The notes under the pieces were generated by a model. The model was given only the letters and a program-made list of their open reading frames with translations. It did not search any database and was not told the origin of the DNA. From Geobacter sp. (GTDB lineage Bacteria; Desulfobacterota; Desulfuromonadia; Geobacterales; Pseudopelobacteraceae): a DNA stretch of 64,000 nucleotides. The stretch lies in contig VFJW01000070.1 of the NCBI GenBank assembly GCA_009885845.1, forward strand, positions 1 to 64,000, given 5' to 3'. Made by a program: the position numbers and the translations under genes. Shown here one piece after another: positions 17,707-26,186 of the stretch (its first letter is position 1; each line of letters starts with the position of its first letter).

Positions 17707-19184
17707 TTGTCACCCCCTTTTTTAGTGATAAATCCGACGGTACGGTTTTCTCCGGTGAAGTAGGTACTGGCCACTCGCATGATGTCTGCCTGAGTGACTT
17801 TGGCAATTTTCCCTCGATGCTCGGCCATATAGCGCCAGCTACCGGAGGTCGCCTCGTACTCGGTAAGATTGCGTGCCAAGCCACCGTTTGTCCCCATCCG
17901 GCGCGCCTCTTCATACTCTATTTTATTGAGGATCCGCTGCAGGTCACGCTCTGCAACCGGCGTTGTTTTCAGCAGATCCAGTTCAGTCTGGATGGCATCT
18001 TCGATCTCCCTGACTGCATGCGGCGCCCGGGGAGTGGCACTGACGATGAACAGATTCGGATAGCGGTGCCCCGGCGCGTCAAATACACCGATATCGGTTG
18101 CAATCTGCTTTTCAATCACCAGTTTTTTGTAAAAACGCGAGGTACGGCCATTTCCCAGAATCATGCTGATTACATCAAACACATAATCGTCAGGTGAATT
18201 GATAGCCGGTTTGTGAAACCCCATTATGACGGTCGGCTCAGCCTCAGCAACCAGTTCGATTCGTCGTTCTCCTGCCTGTTTCGGTTCCTGGGTGGTAACA
18301 GGCGGCGGCACTTTCCCCGGTTTGATCCCGCTGAAATAGCGCTCGACCAGGGCGATAGTTGCCGCAGTATCGATATCCCCTACAATTGCTACAATCGCAT
18401 TATTGGGCGCATAGTAACTGTGGAAAAACTGTTCCGCCTTGCTGCGGGTCAGATTTTCGATATCAGACATCCAGCCGATTGTCGGCTGTCCGTAGGAGTG
18501 CGCCAGGAAGCTTGATGCGACAAAAGTCTCCCATAACTTGCTCTCCGGATCGGCATCATATGATCGACGACGCTCCTCCATAACGACTGAGCGCTCGGTG
18601 TAAAATTCCCGCAGGACAGCATTCTGCAAGCGGTCTGATTCGATGGCGGCCCATAATTCCAGCTTGTTGGACGGCAGGCTGATCAGATAGGTGGTGCCGT
18701 CACGGCTGGTGAAGGCGTTGTAGCCGGTGCCGCCGTTTTTCGAGTAGAGTTCGAAAAATTCATCCTTAATGACATATTTTGACGCATCAGCCTCCAGTCC
18801 GACTAGCTGTTTCTCCAGCTCCGTGATCTTTCCCGCGTCAGATCTGCTCCCCTTCGCTTTTTCGGCCATTAAAACCTGGGCAACGCTTTCGATCCTGTCA
18901 AGGAGCGGTTTTTCTGCAGCGTAATCCCTGGTCCCAAGCGTGGTCGTCCCCTTGAAGAGCATATGTTCGAGCAGATGAGCAATCCCGCGTTCATCGCTGC
19001 GTTCATCGACGCTGCCGACCCTGAAGCGTATCCATGCCGAAACTGTCGGCGAAGTATGCCGCTCGACCATCAAAAGCTTCATGCCATTTTTCATCGTATG
19101 CTCAACGACTTTTTCTTCAAGTGTGGCGGCGTAAACTGACGTGCCAAGCAACATAATTACCAGTATCAACAAAAAATGTTTCAT
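17703..19184 (-). CDS. M16-family zinc protease (catalytic subunit), exported
   Basis: A signal peptide (MKHFLLILVIMLLGTSVYA) is followed by an M16 domain with the inverted zinc motif HLLEH in ERGIAHLLEHMLFKGT and the downstream glutamate region (RSVVMEERRRSYDADPESKLWE). It should act in the periplasm on peptides or misfolded proteins, paired with the zinc-less M16 protein encoded next. AAGGAG precedes ATG 19184 by 9 bases; TTG 19193 is less likely. The mqsRA promoter lies in the divergent direction only about 40 bp away, and a related signal-peptide fragment is found at 20995-21084. Confidence 0.92.
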   Translation of the reverse strand: MKHFLLILVIMLLGTSVYAATLEEKVVEHTMKNGMKLLMVERHTSPTVSAWIRFRVGSVDERSDERGIAHLLEHMLFKGTTTLGTRDYAAEKPLLDRIESVAQVLMAEKAKGSRSDAGKITELEKQLVGLEADASKYVIKDEFFELYSKNGGTGYNAFTSRDGTTYLISLPSNKLELWAAIESDRLQNAVLREFYTERSVVMEERRRSYDADPESKLWETFVASSFLAHSYGQPTIGWMSDIENLTRSKAEQFFHSYYAPNNAIVAIVGDIDTAATIALVERYFSGIKPGKVPPPVTTQEPKQAGERRIELVAEAEPTVIMGFHKPAINSPDDYVFDVISMILGNGRTSRFYKKLVIEKQIATDIGVFDAPGHRYPNLFIVSATPRAPHAVREIEDAIQTELDLLKTTPVAERDLQRILNKIEYEEARRMGTNGGLARNLTEYEATSGSWRYMAEHRGKIAKVTQADIMRVASTYFTGENRTVGFITKKGGDK

Positions 19185-19217
19185 GTAGATCAACTCCTTG
19201 GTAAATGGTTATTCCCG

Positions 19218-19246
19218 TTGCACATTACACCATAATGGTGTATATA
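19218..19246 (+). promoter_or_regulatory. mqsRA promoter with palindromic operator
   Basis: TTGCAC (19218-19223), a 17-base spacer and TATATA (19241-19246). A perfect palindrome, arms TACACCAT and ATGGTGTA at 19226-19242 around a single centre base, fills the spacer, the classic place for antitoxin repression. The predicted transcription start falls on or next to the ATG at 19254, so the toxin mRNA would have no leader and no Shine-Dalgarno. Confidence 0.72.
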
Positions 19247-19253
19247 GACTGTC

Positions 19254-19571
19254 ATGGCTGAAAAACGGAAACCTACATACGATCTCGATGCATTCAAGGC
19301 GACTTTTGTTACTGTTGAAAGGCTTGCTGTCACAGGTTCAGCACTTCGTAGTGCTGCCTCGATCGGGTGTGGACGTGCCGAAATAGTAAACACCATCCAG
19401 ACGATGCAACGAGGACATTTCTATAAATCTATGACGGCTTATGCCGATTCCCGTTTGTGGCAGGACGTGTATCACGTCCCGTCACAAATGGGTACGCTTT
19501 ATGTGAAGTTCACAGCCGATGCCATAACCGAGTTTTTGCTTTTGTCATTTAAGGAGAAAGACCATGATTAA
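19254..19571 (+). CDS. mqsR: MqsR-type toxin (mRNA interferase)
   Basis: The 105-residue protein matches MqsR over its whole length: an N-terminal helix with VTGSALRSAAS, then the catalytic part FYKSMTAYADSRLWQDVYHV, close to the FYKSMTTYSDHTIWQDVY segment I recall for E. coli MqsR, and a C-terminal LLLSFKEK. MqsR cuts free mRNA, mainly at GCU/GCA sites. It lies upstream of its antitoxin and overlaps it by 8 bp, the same order as in E. coli. No Shine-Dalgarno precedes the ATG. The pair sits in an islet wedged between the M16 genes and the mla operon. Confidence 0.92.
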   Translation: MAEKRKPTYDLDAFKATFVTVERLAVTGSALRSAASIGCGRAEIVNTIQTMQRGHFYKSMTAYADSRLWQDVYHVPSQMGTLYVKFTADAITEFLLLSFKEKDHD

Positions 19572-19977
19572 TCCCGTCTGTCCGGAAACCGGCACACCAA
19601 TGTATCGGGGTGTGCGCCCTATGACTCTTACCTACAAAGGTGAGAGCATTACTTTCGATATGCCCGGTTGGTATTGTGACCAATCAGAGGAAAGCATCCA
19701 TACCGGTGAAGATATGAAAGTTTCCGACCGTATGCTGAATCGCCTGAAAGCCCGAAGCGAGGGCTTACTTGAGCCGGAAGAAATTCGCAGTATTCGCAAG
19801 AGACTTCATCTCTCACAGGAAGCAGCAGGCCTGATGATTGGTGGTGGCCCACGTGCCTTCCAAAAATACGAAAGCGGCGATTTATTGCCGAGTCGTGCCG
19901 CCAGCAGTGCTCTTGCCTTGCTGGGTCACGATCCGAAGGCGTTGTCGGTACTCAAAACACAACGAAAAGCTGCTTAG
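19564..19977 (+). CDS. mqsA: MqsA-type antitoxin with only two of the four zinc cysteines
   Basis: The 137-residue protein has an N-terminal MqsA domain (TLTYKGESITFDMPGWYCDQSEESI) and a C-terminal XRE helix-turn-helix (EEIRSIRKRLHLSQEAAGLMIGGGPRAFQKYESGDLLPS). It should neutralise MqsR and repress the promoter upstream. In E. coli MqsA two CxxC pairs hold a zinc; here they read CPET and CDQS, so the second cysteine of each pair is replaced by Thr and Ser. Zinc binding is therefore doubtful or uses other residues. It overlaps mqsR by 8 bp and is followed by a terminator-like hairpin. Confidence 0.9.
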   Translation: MINPVCPETGTPMYRGVRPMTLTYKGESITFDMPGWYCDQSEESIHTGEDMKVSDRMLNRLKARSEGLLEPEEIRSIRKRLHLSQEAAGLMIGGGPRAFQKYESGDLLPSRAASSALALLGHDPKALSVLKTQRKAA

Positions 19978-19992
19978 GAAATATCATGCAGC

Positions 19993-20026
19993 AAAACGAG
20001 GGCACTGGCTTTAGCTCGCTCGTTTT
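19993..20026. terminator. Hairpin terminator after mqsA
   Basis: Arms AAAACGAG (19993-20000) and CTCGTTTT (20019-20026) form a stem ending in a short T run. It lies 16 bp past the mqsA stop and, by symmetry, could also serve the convergent HigBA-like pair. Confidence 0.6.
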
Positions 20027-20044
20027 ACTTTGAACCACCAAATT

Positions 20045-20065
20045 AAATAGGGGGCGTCCCTATTT
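20045..20065. repeat. REP-like palindrome
   Basis: Perfect inverted repeat AAATAGGG / CCCTATTT with a 5-base loop, in the gap between mqsA and the convergent antitoxin gene. It resembles short palindromes found beside Y1-type transposases, but no transposase gene is present here. Confidence 0.4.
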
Positions 20066-20095
20066 CCCCCATGGTAAGTTGAAACGCGAGGTTAC

Positions 20096-20434
20096 TTAAA
20101 GAATAGCGTCAATTCCTTTGCGATGAATTACATTCAGCAATGCTAGAGCCGCTCCCGTCGGATTTTTTATGCCACGCTCCAACTGTGACAGGTATCCGAC
20201 AGTCAAATTAAGATAGTGTGCAAAAACGGATTGGCTCATGTGCGCTTGTTCACGCATCATACGAATCTCTTCACCTGTCAGCGGTTCGATAACAGGCTTA
20301 TCTTTTACTACGAGGTGACGCATGGTGATTTTTTCGTAAGCCGCCTCACTCAGAATACCTGTGTTCCTCATGTCGTTAGCGGTTTCAAGTAGTGCGTCTG
20401 TTAATCGGCTGGTTTTCTTATTATTTGTTGTCAT
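20096..20434 (-). CDS. XRE-family antitoxin (NadS/HigA-like)
   Basis: The 112-residue protein carries a C-terminal helix-turn-helix (EEIRMMREQAHMSQSVFAHYLNLTVGYLSQLERGIKNPTGAALALL) after a short N-terminal neutralising segment. This is the usual antitoxin for RelE-like toxins in which the toxin gene comes first. ATG 20434 lies inside the toxin gene and overlaps it by 14 bp. The pair is convergent to mqsRA, so this islet holds two TA modules tail to tail. Confidence 0.85.
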   Translation of the reverse strand: MTTNNKKTSRLTDALLETANDMRNTGILSEAAYEKITMRHLVVKDKPVIEPLTGEEIRMMREQAHMSQSVFAHYLNLTVGYLSQLERGIKNPTGAALALLNVIHRKGIDAIL

Positions 20435-20798
20435 AGTGAACCTCGGTAAGTATTCCCTCTTTAATTGCATTTTCGAGATGTTCTTTTTTTGCGGCAATCC
20501 ATGTAGCACCGATTTCTCGAAGTGTATCCAAGTCGTCTGGAGTAATGTTGTCACGTTCGTTTTTTGCGAAGCCGTATAAAAACACAGCAATATTGCCGGA
20601 ACGATAACCGACCAGTAACCGGAAACCTCCAGAGCGACCTTGTCCGGTTCTTGCAACTCGTTGCTTGATTATTCCACCGCCCAAATCTGCATCCACGAGT
20701 CCACGTTCCGCACGTTCGATAGCTTCAAGTAAGCTATGATCGTCGATTTGTTCCTGCCTCGCGTAACGCATAAACCATTTTGTTTTGAAAAGTCGCAC
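20421..20798 (-). CDS. RelE/HigB-like toxin (PF06296-type)
   Basis: The 125-residue protein begins RLFKTKWFMRYARQEQI and contains GLVDADLGGGIIKQRVAR and GFRLLVGYRSGNIAVFLYGFAKNERDNI, the pattern of RelE-superfamily toxins of the COG4737 type that inhibit translation. GTG 20798 is chosen because AGGAG stands 6 bases upstream, while ATG 20816 is only 3 bases past the -10 box and would not be transcribed. The antitoxin gene overlaps its end by 14 bp. Confidence 0.85.
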   Translation of the reverse strand: MRLFKTKWFMRYARQEQIDDHSLLEAIERAERGLVDADLGGGIIKQRVARTGQGRSGGFRLLVGYRSGNIAVFLYGFAKNERDNITPDDLDTLREIGATWIAAKKEHLENAIKEGILTEVHYDNK

Positions 20799-20818
20799 AC
20801 AATCTCCTGACACCATAA

Positions 20819-20847
20819 ACTATAGTGCCATGAATCATACTTTGCAA
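20819..20847 (-). promoter_or_regulatory. Promoter of the RelE/HigB-like TA pair
   Basis: On the minus strand TTGCAA (20847-20842), a 17-base spacer and TATAGT (20824-20819). It fixes the toxin start as GTG 20798. Confidence 0.6.
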
Positions 20848-20918
20848 TATATTTAATCTGTTATTGTAATTGCCATTCCATTTCTTTTGGTTATTTTCTT
20901 CCTGTGCATTCCAGTCGG

Positions 20919-21012
20919 CAGGTTGCGTTGAACGGCTCCATAGTGAAACGCAACATTGCGATGCTGGCAACACCAAGATGTTGCGTTGATGCAACTAACG
21001 CAACCTACCCAC
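20919..21012. repeat. Hairpin-forming intergenic repeat, copy 1
   Basis: This roughly 90-bp block starts with AGGTTGCGTTGAAC, ends with GTTGATGCAACTAACGCAACCT and can fold through its complementary GGTTGCGTT/AACGCAACC ends. Its first 36 bases (20919-20954) recur in the same orientation at 30005-30041 with a few changes. It interrupts the small signal-peptide gene fragment at 20995-21084. It carries no gene of its own. Confidence 0.55.
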
Positions 21013-21084
21013 TTCAAGTGTGGCGGCGTGTATGCCGGAGGCGCAGAGCGCTAAAAACATACCTGCAAACAATAATTGTTTCAT
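20995..21084 (-). pseudogene. Truncated secreted-protein gene (signal peptide only)
   Basis: A start with a good upstream purine stretch encodes 29 residues beginning MKQLLFAGMFLALC and continuing to a signal-peptidase-like GIHA/ATLEV, then runs into the repeat and stops. It is 13 bp downstream of mlaD in the same direction, so it was probably the next gene of that operon. The bases encoding the ATLE junction (18 identical bases, CTTCAAGTGTGGCGGCGT on the plus strand) are the same as those encoding AATLE in the M16 protease at 17703-19184. It may be the severed old 5' end of that protease gene. Confidence 0.55.
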
Positions 21085-21097
21085 ATCCCCTACTCCC

Positions 21098-22180
21098 TTA
21101 AAACACCGAAAACTTGATATATTTGCGTGGATCGTCCTTGAAATCTTTTATTACCGCATTCAGATCTTCGACCATCCTGTTCATTTTTTCATAAAGCGCC
21201 TTGTCGTTCACCATCAGACCGGCGGTCCCGTCGCCTCTATTGACTTTCCCGGTGATCTCTTCGATCGCCTTGACAGAAGATTCGGCTCTGGTAAGGAGAG
21301 AAATTCCCTTGTCATAGACCTGCCGATCGCTTAACAACATCCCGACCGTACCATCTTTTGACAGTATCTTCCTGTTCAGCTCGCTAAAATCCTCGGCCGA
21401 CTGGATACCCTTGTCGGCAAGCGATGTCAGCTTTGAATAAAGCGCTTTGTCGTGGATCAATTTATTAAGCGTCCCGTCAGCAGATTGAATATCCTGCAGC
21501 GTCCGATCGGCACGGTTGAGGATGCTGAGCAGCTTGTTGTACGGCTCCGGATCGCGGTTGAGTTTACCGAGTGTCCCGTCGCCACGGTTAATGGTGACCA
21601 CCAGTTCTTTCATTTCAACGGCAAGTCGTGCAAGGTTGCTATAGAGAGTCTCGTCCTTGTTAAGCTTTCCCAGCGTCCCCTGCCCCTTATCGATATTGTC
21701 TATGATACCGTTCACTTTATCAAAAGCTTCACCCGCCTTCTGAATGACATCATCCAGCTTGGCAGCCGCGGATCCCTGCAGCAGCGCAGGCGGCGTATCG
21801 GAGTACTGTTTTGACGGGAGTATGTCGACATATTTTTCACCCATCAGACCGCGGGTTTTGATCGTTACTTTCGAATCGGCGCCGATTTTCTTCATGGCAT
21901 TGGTATCAACGTCTATATCGATGCTGACCGCGTTACTGTTTTTCGGATCTGCAAACAGGATATTGGTGACCAGGCCGACGTCCACCCCTGCCAGCCAGAC
22001 CGGTGCGCCGATTTTCAAACCGACAACATCGGTCATGACGACCCGCATGGATCCCTTGTTGACAAACATCTTGGTTTTCTGTCCCATCAACAGTACCCCG
22101 CCGGCAAAAAAGATCAATGCCAGAAGGATAAAAATGCCTCCTCGCACCTGGGCCCAGCCAATCTGATTACTTCGTTTCAT
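21098..22180 (-). CDS. mlaD: MlaD-like MCE-domain protein
   Basis: The 360-residue protein has one N-terminal transmembrane helix (VRGGIFILLALIFFAGGVLL), one MCE domain (about 35-115; VGLKIGAPVWLAGVDVGLV ... GLMGEKYVDILPSK), and a long helical C-terminus with regular GTLGKLNKD/NRGDGTLGKL repeats (residues 150-330). MCE proteins form hexameric rings that carry phospholipids between inner and outer membranes. It overlaps the ATPase gene by 4 bp and completes a three-gene importer/exporter set with mlaF and mlaE. Confidence 0.9.
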   Translation of the reverse strand: MKRSNQIGWAQVRGGIFILLALIFFAGGVLLMGQKTKMFVNKGSMRVVMTDVVGLKIGAPVWLAGVDVGLVTNILFADPKNSNAVSIDIDVDTNAMKKIGADSKVTIKTRGLMGEKYVDILPSKQYSDTPPALLQGSAAAKLDDVIQKAGEAFDKVNGIIDNIDKGQGTLGKLNKDETLYSNLARLAVEMKELVVTINRGDGTLGKLNRDPEPYNKLLSILNRADRTLQDIQSADGTLNKLIHDKALYSKLTSLADKGIQSAEDFSELNRKILSKDGTVGMLLSDRQVYDKGISLLTRAESSVKAIEEITGKVNRGDGTAGLMVNDKALYEKMNRMVEDLNAVIKDFKDDPRKYIKFSVF

Positions 22181-22977
22181 AGCGATCCCGCCTGTTCCTG
22201 TTGTTTGTCATTACCCGTTTGAACATCATAAAAGAGCGACCTGTCAGTCGGTTCCAGAAATTCGCGGACTTCGGGAATGGTGCTGGCCTTCATCTCTTCT
22301 TCACTGCCTTCAAACAGCTTGCGTGCCTTATGCAGCAAGGTAAAACGCTGAGACGTTGCAAAGGCGGTGACAAGATCGTGCGTAACCATCAGCGTTGTCT
22401 TCCCCTCTGCCTGAAGTCGCTGTATCAGGTTACAGATATTGTAGACCCCGATCGGGTCAAGCCCGGTGGTCGGTTCGTCAAAAAAAATGTACTCCGGATC
22501 GGCTGCAAGGGCACGGGCGATGGCCACCCGTTTCTTCATGCCGCCGGACAGTTCAGCCGGATACAGATTAAGAGCTGCCTCCACGCCGACAAAACTGAGT
22601 TTTTCGAGTACTACCTTTGTAATTTCTGACTGCGAGAGTCGCCCCTCTTCGAACAGGCGATAGCCGACATTTTCCCCGACTGTCATCGAATCGAACAGTG
22701 CTCCCCCCTGAAAAACAATGGCGATCCGTTTGCGCTGCTGCATGAAACTTGATTCCGGCAATCCGGTTATGCAGAGATCACCGATAAAAACCTTGCCGGA
22801 ATCAGGATTGAGAAGGCCGAGCAGCAGCTTGAGAATGGTTGTCTTTCCGGCTCCGCTGATCCCGAGAATAGTGCGGTTAATGCCTCGTTCCAGAACAAAG
22901 TCGAAGTCCTCCAGTATCTTGCGTCCCCCGATGGAGTAACATAATTTTTCAATGCGGATTGAGTCGCTGAAGGTCAT
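22177..22977 (-). CDS. mlaF: MlaF-like ABC transporter ATPase
   Basis: At 266 aa it has all ABC motifs: Walker A (GISGAGKTTILKLLLG), Q-loop region (IAIVFQGGALFDSM), signature [16 protein letters not shown] and Walker B FFDEPTTGLDP. The FDSMTVGENV segment is typical of MlaF. It powers phospholipid transport through the MlaE permease encoded upstream and the MCE protein encoded downstream, overlapping the latter by 4 bp. Confidence 0.93.
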   Translation of the reverse strand: MTFSDSIRIEKLCYSIGGRKILEDFDFVLERGINRTILGISGAGKTTILKLLLGLLNPDSGKVFIGDLCITGLPESSFMQQRKRIAIVFQGGALFDSMTVGENVGYRLFEEGRLSQSEITKVVLEKLSFVGVEAALNLYPAELSGGMKKRVAIARALAADPEYIFFDEPTTGLDPIGVYNICNLIQRLQAEGKTTLMVTHDLVTAFATSQRFTLLHKARKLFEGSEEEMKASTIPEVREFLEPTDRSLFYDVQTGNDKQQEQAGSL

Positions 22978-23034
22978 TGGCTTTTCACCATTTCCGCTAT
23001 TTTACCCATGGTTTTAAACAGCCAGTACGCCATA

Positions 23035-23808
23035 TTATCCTCGAAACACGAGAAATATCTTTGCCAGGAAAAAGTCACACACCAGGATCAAAACCGAAGA
23101 GAGTACCACAGCCTGTTTGGCAGCCGACCCGACCCCTTCAGCGCCACCTCTGGTGTTAAGACCCACGTAACAACCGGTTATGGCGATAATGACCCCGAAC
23201 ACCGCCGGTTTCACTACCCCTTCGATCAGATCCTGAAATACAAGGAACTGCGGCAGTCCGCTAATGTACATGATCGGGTTGATACTGTAACCGGCCGACA
23301 TGATATAGCCGCCGAAAACAGAAACCATATCAGTCACGATCGTCAGGAGCGGCAACGCCAGCAGCATCGCTTTACATCGTGGCACCACCAGACGTGAAAT
23401 GATATCGGTGCCCTCCACCCGCATGGCATCGACCTGCTCCGTCACCACCATTGTGCCCAGTTCAGCGGTGATGGCCGATCCGACGCGGCCGGCTACCATC
23501 AGAGCGGCCAGCACCGGTCCAAGTTCCTTGATCATTGTCACTGCCACCATGCCGCCGACATAACTGGTTGCCGCAAACGGCTTGAGCTGGATCAGTGACT
23601 GCAGCGCCATGACCATGCCGGAAAAAAGTCCGGTAAGGACACAGATGAAGAGAGATGAAAACCCTAATTTATCAAACTGGATGGCGAATTCACGATAGTA
23701 GAAGGGGCGACGGAAGGTTCGGACAAAGGTACGCCCTGCCAGAGTGAAATAATCTTGTAACTCGTGAAAGAAAATGAGCAGAAGTTTGTCGATAACGGCA
23801 AATTTCAT
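23035..23808 (-). CDS. mlaE: MlaE-like ABC permease
   Basis: The 257-residue membrane protein has the MlaE/Ttg2B signature region ELGPVLAALMVAGRVGSAITAELGTM...EQVDAM and five to six hydrophobic segments. It is the inner-membrane permease of a phospholipid trafficking system that maintains outer-membrane asymmetry. It starts the mlaEFD set, 6 bp after lon, so lon and mla may be co-transcribed. No MlaC or MlaA gene follows; only a broken signal-peptide fragment does. Confidence 0.92.
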   Translation of the reverse strand: MKFAVIDKLLLIFFHELQDYFTLAGRTFVRTFRRPFYYREFAIQFDKLGFSSLFICVLTGLFSGMVMALQSLIQLKPFAATSYVGGMVAVTMIKELGPVLAALMVAGRVGSAITAELGTMVVTEQVDAMRVEGTDIISRLVVPRCKAMLLALPLLTIVTDMVSVFGGYIMSAGYSINPIMYISGLPQFLVFQDLIEGVVKPAVFGVIIAITGCYVGLNTRGGAEGVGSAAKQAVVLSSVLILVCDFFLAKIFLVFRG

Positions 23809-23814
23809 ATTCAG

Positions 23815-26130
23815 TTAAAGTGCTGCTGCCAACGCTTCAGCCGCTTCATTGACAAAAATGAACTGCAGTTCGCTGCGAACGTTATCCGGGATGTCTTCCA
23901 GATCATCACGATTACGCTCCGGAGCAACGACTGTGCTGACACCGGCCCGATGGGCGGCCAGTACTTTCTCCTTCAAACCGCCGATCGCCAACACCCGGCC
24001 GGTCAGGGTGATTTCTCCGGTCATGGCGACATTGCGACGTGCCGGTTTTCCGGTCAGAAGCGAAACCAGTGCCGTAACCATGGTGACCCCGGCTGAAGGA
24101 CCGTCTTTGGGAATAGCCCCGGAAGGGACGTGGATGTGTATGGTCCGATTTTCAAAAGCATCCGGTTTTATGCCGAATTCTCCGGCATGTGCCTCTATGT
24201 ATGAGAGGGCCGCCCGGGCCGATTCTTTCATCACATCACCCAGTGAACCGGTGAGGAGCAACTCCGCCTTGCCCGGCATGGAGGTCACTTCAATGAAGAG
24301 AATATCTCCACCGGTCTCCGTCCAAGCGAGTCCCGTGACAACACCGATACGGTCATTTTCTGCCGCGACCTCGTTATGAAATTTTTTCGGCCCGAGCAGT
24401 TCTGTGACAATCTCGGGAGTAATACAGCTTCGCGGCTCCATGCTCTGGGTAATTTCTTTGGCAACTTTGCGGCAGATCGAGGCGACGGTGCGCTGCATAC
24501 TCCGCACACCGGCTTCGCGGGTATAGTCACCGATAATTTTCTGCAGCGCCTCGTCATTGAAAACCAGCCCCCGGTCTGTAAGTCCGTTCTCCTCCAGCTC
24601 GCGCCGGACGATAAATTTTTTGGCGATCTGCAGCTTTTCCAAACTGCTGTAGCCGGCCAGACGGATGACCTCCATGCGATCCTTGAGTGGACCTGGTATC
24701 GGGTCGAGCTGGTTGGCGGTGGTGATAAACATGACTTTTGACAGATCAAACGCGACGTCAAGATAGTGGTCGTTAAAGCTGAAGTTCTGTTCCGGGTCAA
24801 GTACCTCCAGAAGAGCACTGGCCGGATCGCCACGGAAGTCATTGCCGAGCTTGTCGATTTCATCCAGCATGAAGATCGGATTGTTGACTCCGCACCGGTA
24901 CAGTTCTTTGATGATACGGCCCGGCAGTGCCCCGATGTAGGTGCGACGGTGACCGCGAATTTCGGCTTCATCCCGTACTCCTCCAAGAGAAATACGCACG
25001 AATTTCCGTCCCATTGAACGGGCGATTGACTTGCCCAGAGAGGTTTTCCCGACTCCGGGCGGGCCGACAAAACAGAGTACCGGACCCTTCATGTTCTCTT
25101 TAAGTGAACGTACCGCCAGAAATTCCAGGATGCGTTCTTTGACCTTCTTCAGGTTGTAATGATCCTCATTAAGAATCTCCTCCGCCCTCACCATGTCAAG
25201 AGTATCTGCAGTACTGTTGTTCCAGGGCATTCCGGTCAGATAATCAAGATAGGTGCGGGAGACATTGTATTCCGGTGACGCCTGATTAATCCGCTCCAGA
25301 CGCTTCAACTCCTTATCGGCAATTTTTTTAACCTCTTCCGGAAGTCCGGCGTCTTCAATTTTCCGGCGCAGTTCGTTCATATCTGAATTTCGCGGATCTT
25401 CATCGCCCAACTCTTCCTGAATATGCTTCATCTGCTCACGCAGGATATATTCCTTCTGGTTCTTACCGACCCGCTTGGTTACCTCACCTGCAACTTCATT
25501 TTTGATCTGCATTCGCTGCACTTCATCGGTCAGCTGTACGTAAACCTTTTTCAGACGTTCCAACGGATCGGTTGTTTCCAGCAACTCCTGTAGATCCACG
25601 GTCGGCAGATTGACATACAGTGCCACAAGATCAGAAAGGCGAGCCGGGTTATCGATATAGTCGATCATCTTCATAACATCGCCGGGAAGCGGTTTCCCGT
25701 GCGACAGAGCTATTTTTAAAAGGGCATTCAGGCTCTGAACAAGTGCGTCTGAGGCAAGATTCTTTTCAACGAATTCCCGCACAATCTCGCAGTACGCCAG
25801 AGTCAGCGCGCCGGAAGGCTCAGTATCGAGAATCCGAACGCGGGTAACCCCTTCAAGTGAAACCTTATAGCGACCGTCATCAAGCTTTTTGATCTGATTA
25901 ACCTTGCAGAGCGTCCCGATTTCACATCTGCCGCCAGGCAGTTCGTGTGCCGGATCATCCGTTCGTTCAAAAACCAGCACCACATATTTTTCATAGGAAT
26001 CTGCTTCACGGAAGGTGGCCGCATCTCTTTCGCTTACATACAAAGGAAGCAGCATATAGGGGAAAACAACCGTCTCTTTTTGGGAGAACAAGGGTAATTT
26101 TGAAGGTATTTCGATTGTAGTGTGCGGCAT
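23815..26130 (-). CDS. lon: ATP-dependent protease Lon
   Basis: At 771 aa it is full length. An N-terminal substrate-binding domain (LPLFSQKETVVFPYMLLPLYVSE) is followed by the AAA+ domain with Walker A GPPGVGKTSLGKS and Walker B FMLDEIDKLG, and the C-terminal protease domain with the catalytic Ser in PKDGPSAGVTM and the Lys in GLKEKVLAAHRAG. It degrades misfolded and regulatory proteins, including many antitoxins such as those encoded 4-6 kb away. An AAGGGA site precedes ATG 26130. It reads in the same direction as mlaEFD with a 6-bp gap. Confidence 0.97.
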   Translation of the reverse strand: MPHTTIEIPSKLPLFSQKETVVFPYMLLPLYVSERDAATFREADSYEKYVVLVFERTDDPAHELPGGRCEIGTLCKVNQIKKLDDGRYKVSLEGVTRVRILDTEPSGALTLAYCEIVREFVEKNLASDALVQSLNALLKIALSHGKPLPGDVMKMIDYIDNPARLSDLVALYVNLPTVDLQELLETTDPLERLKKVYVQLTDEVQRMQIKNEVAGEVTKRVGKNQKEYILREQMKHIQEELGDEDPRNSDMNELRRKIEDAGLPEEVKKIADKELKRLERINQASPEYNVSRTYLDYLTGMPWNNSTADTLDMVRAEEILNEDHYNLKKVKERILEFLAVRSLKENMKGPVLCFVGPPGVGKTSLGKSIARSMGRKFVRISLGGVRDEAEIRGHRRTYIGALPGRIIKELYRCGVNNPIFMLDEIDKLGNDFRGDPASALLEVLDPEQNFSFNDHYLDVAFDLSKVMFITTANQLDPIPGPLKDRMEVIRLAGYSSLEKLQIAKKFIVRRELEENGLTDRGLVFNDEALQKIIGDYTREAGVRSMQRTVASICRKVAKEITQSMEPRSCITPEIVTELLGPKKFHNEVAAENDRIGVVTGLAWTETGGDILFIEVTSMPGKAELLLTGSLGDVMKESARAALSYIEAHAGEFGIKPDAFENRTIHIHVPSGAIPKDGPSAGVTMVTALVSLLTGKPARRNVAMTGEITLTGRVLAIGGLKEKVLAAHRAGVSTVVAPERNRDDLEDIPDNVRSELQFIFVNEAAEALAAAL

Positions 26131-26186
26131 ATTACGGCATCCCTTTTAGTTTTTATGGTAACACATTTCAGGCAACAAGCAAAGTT

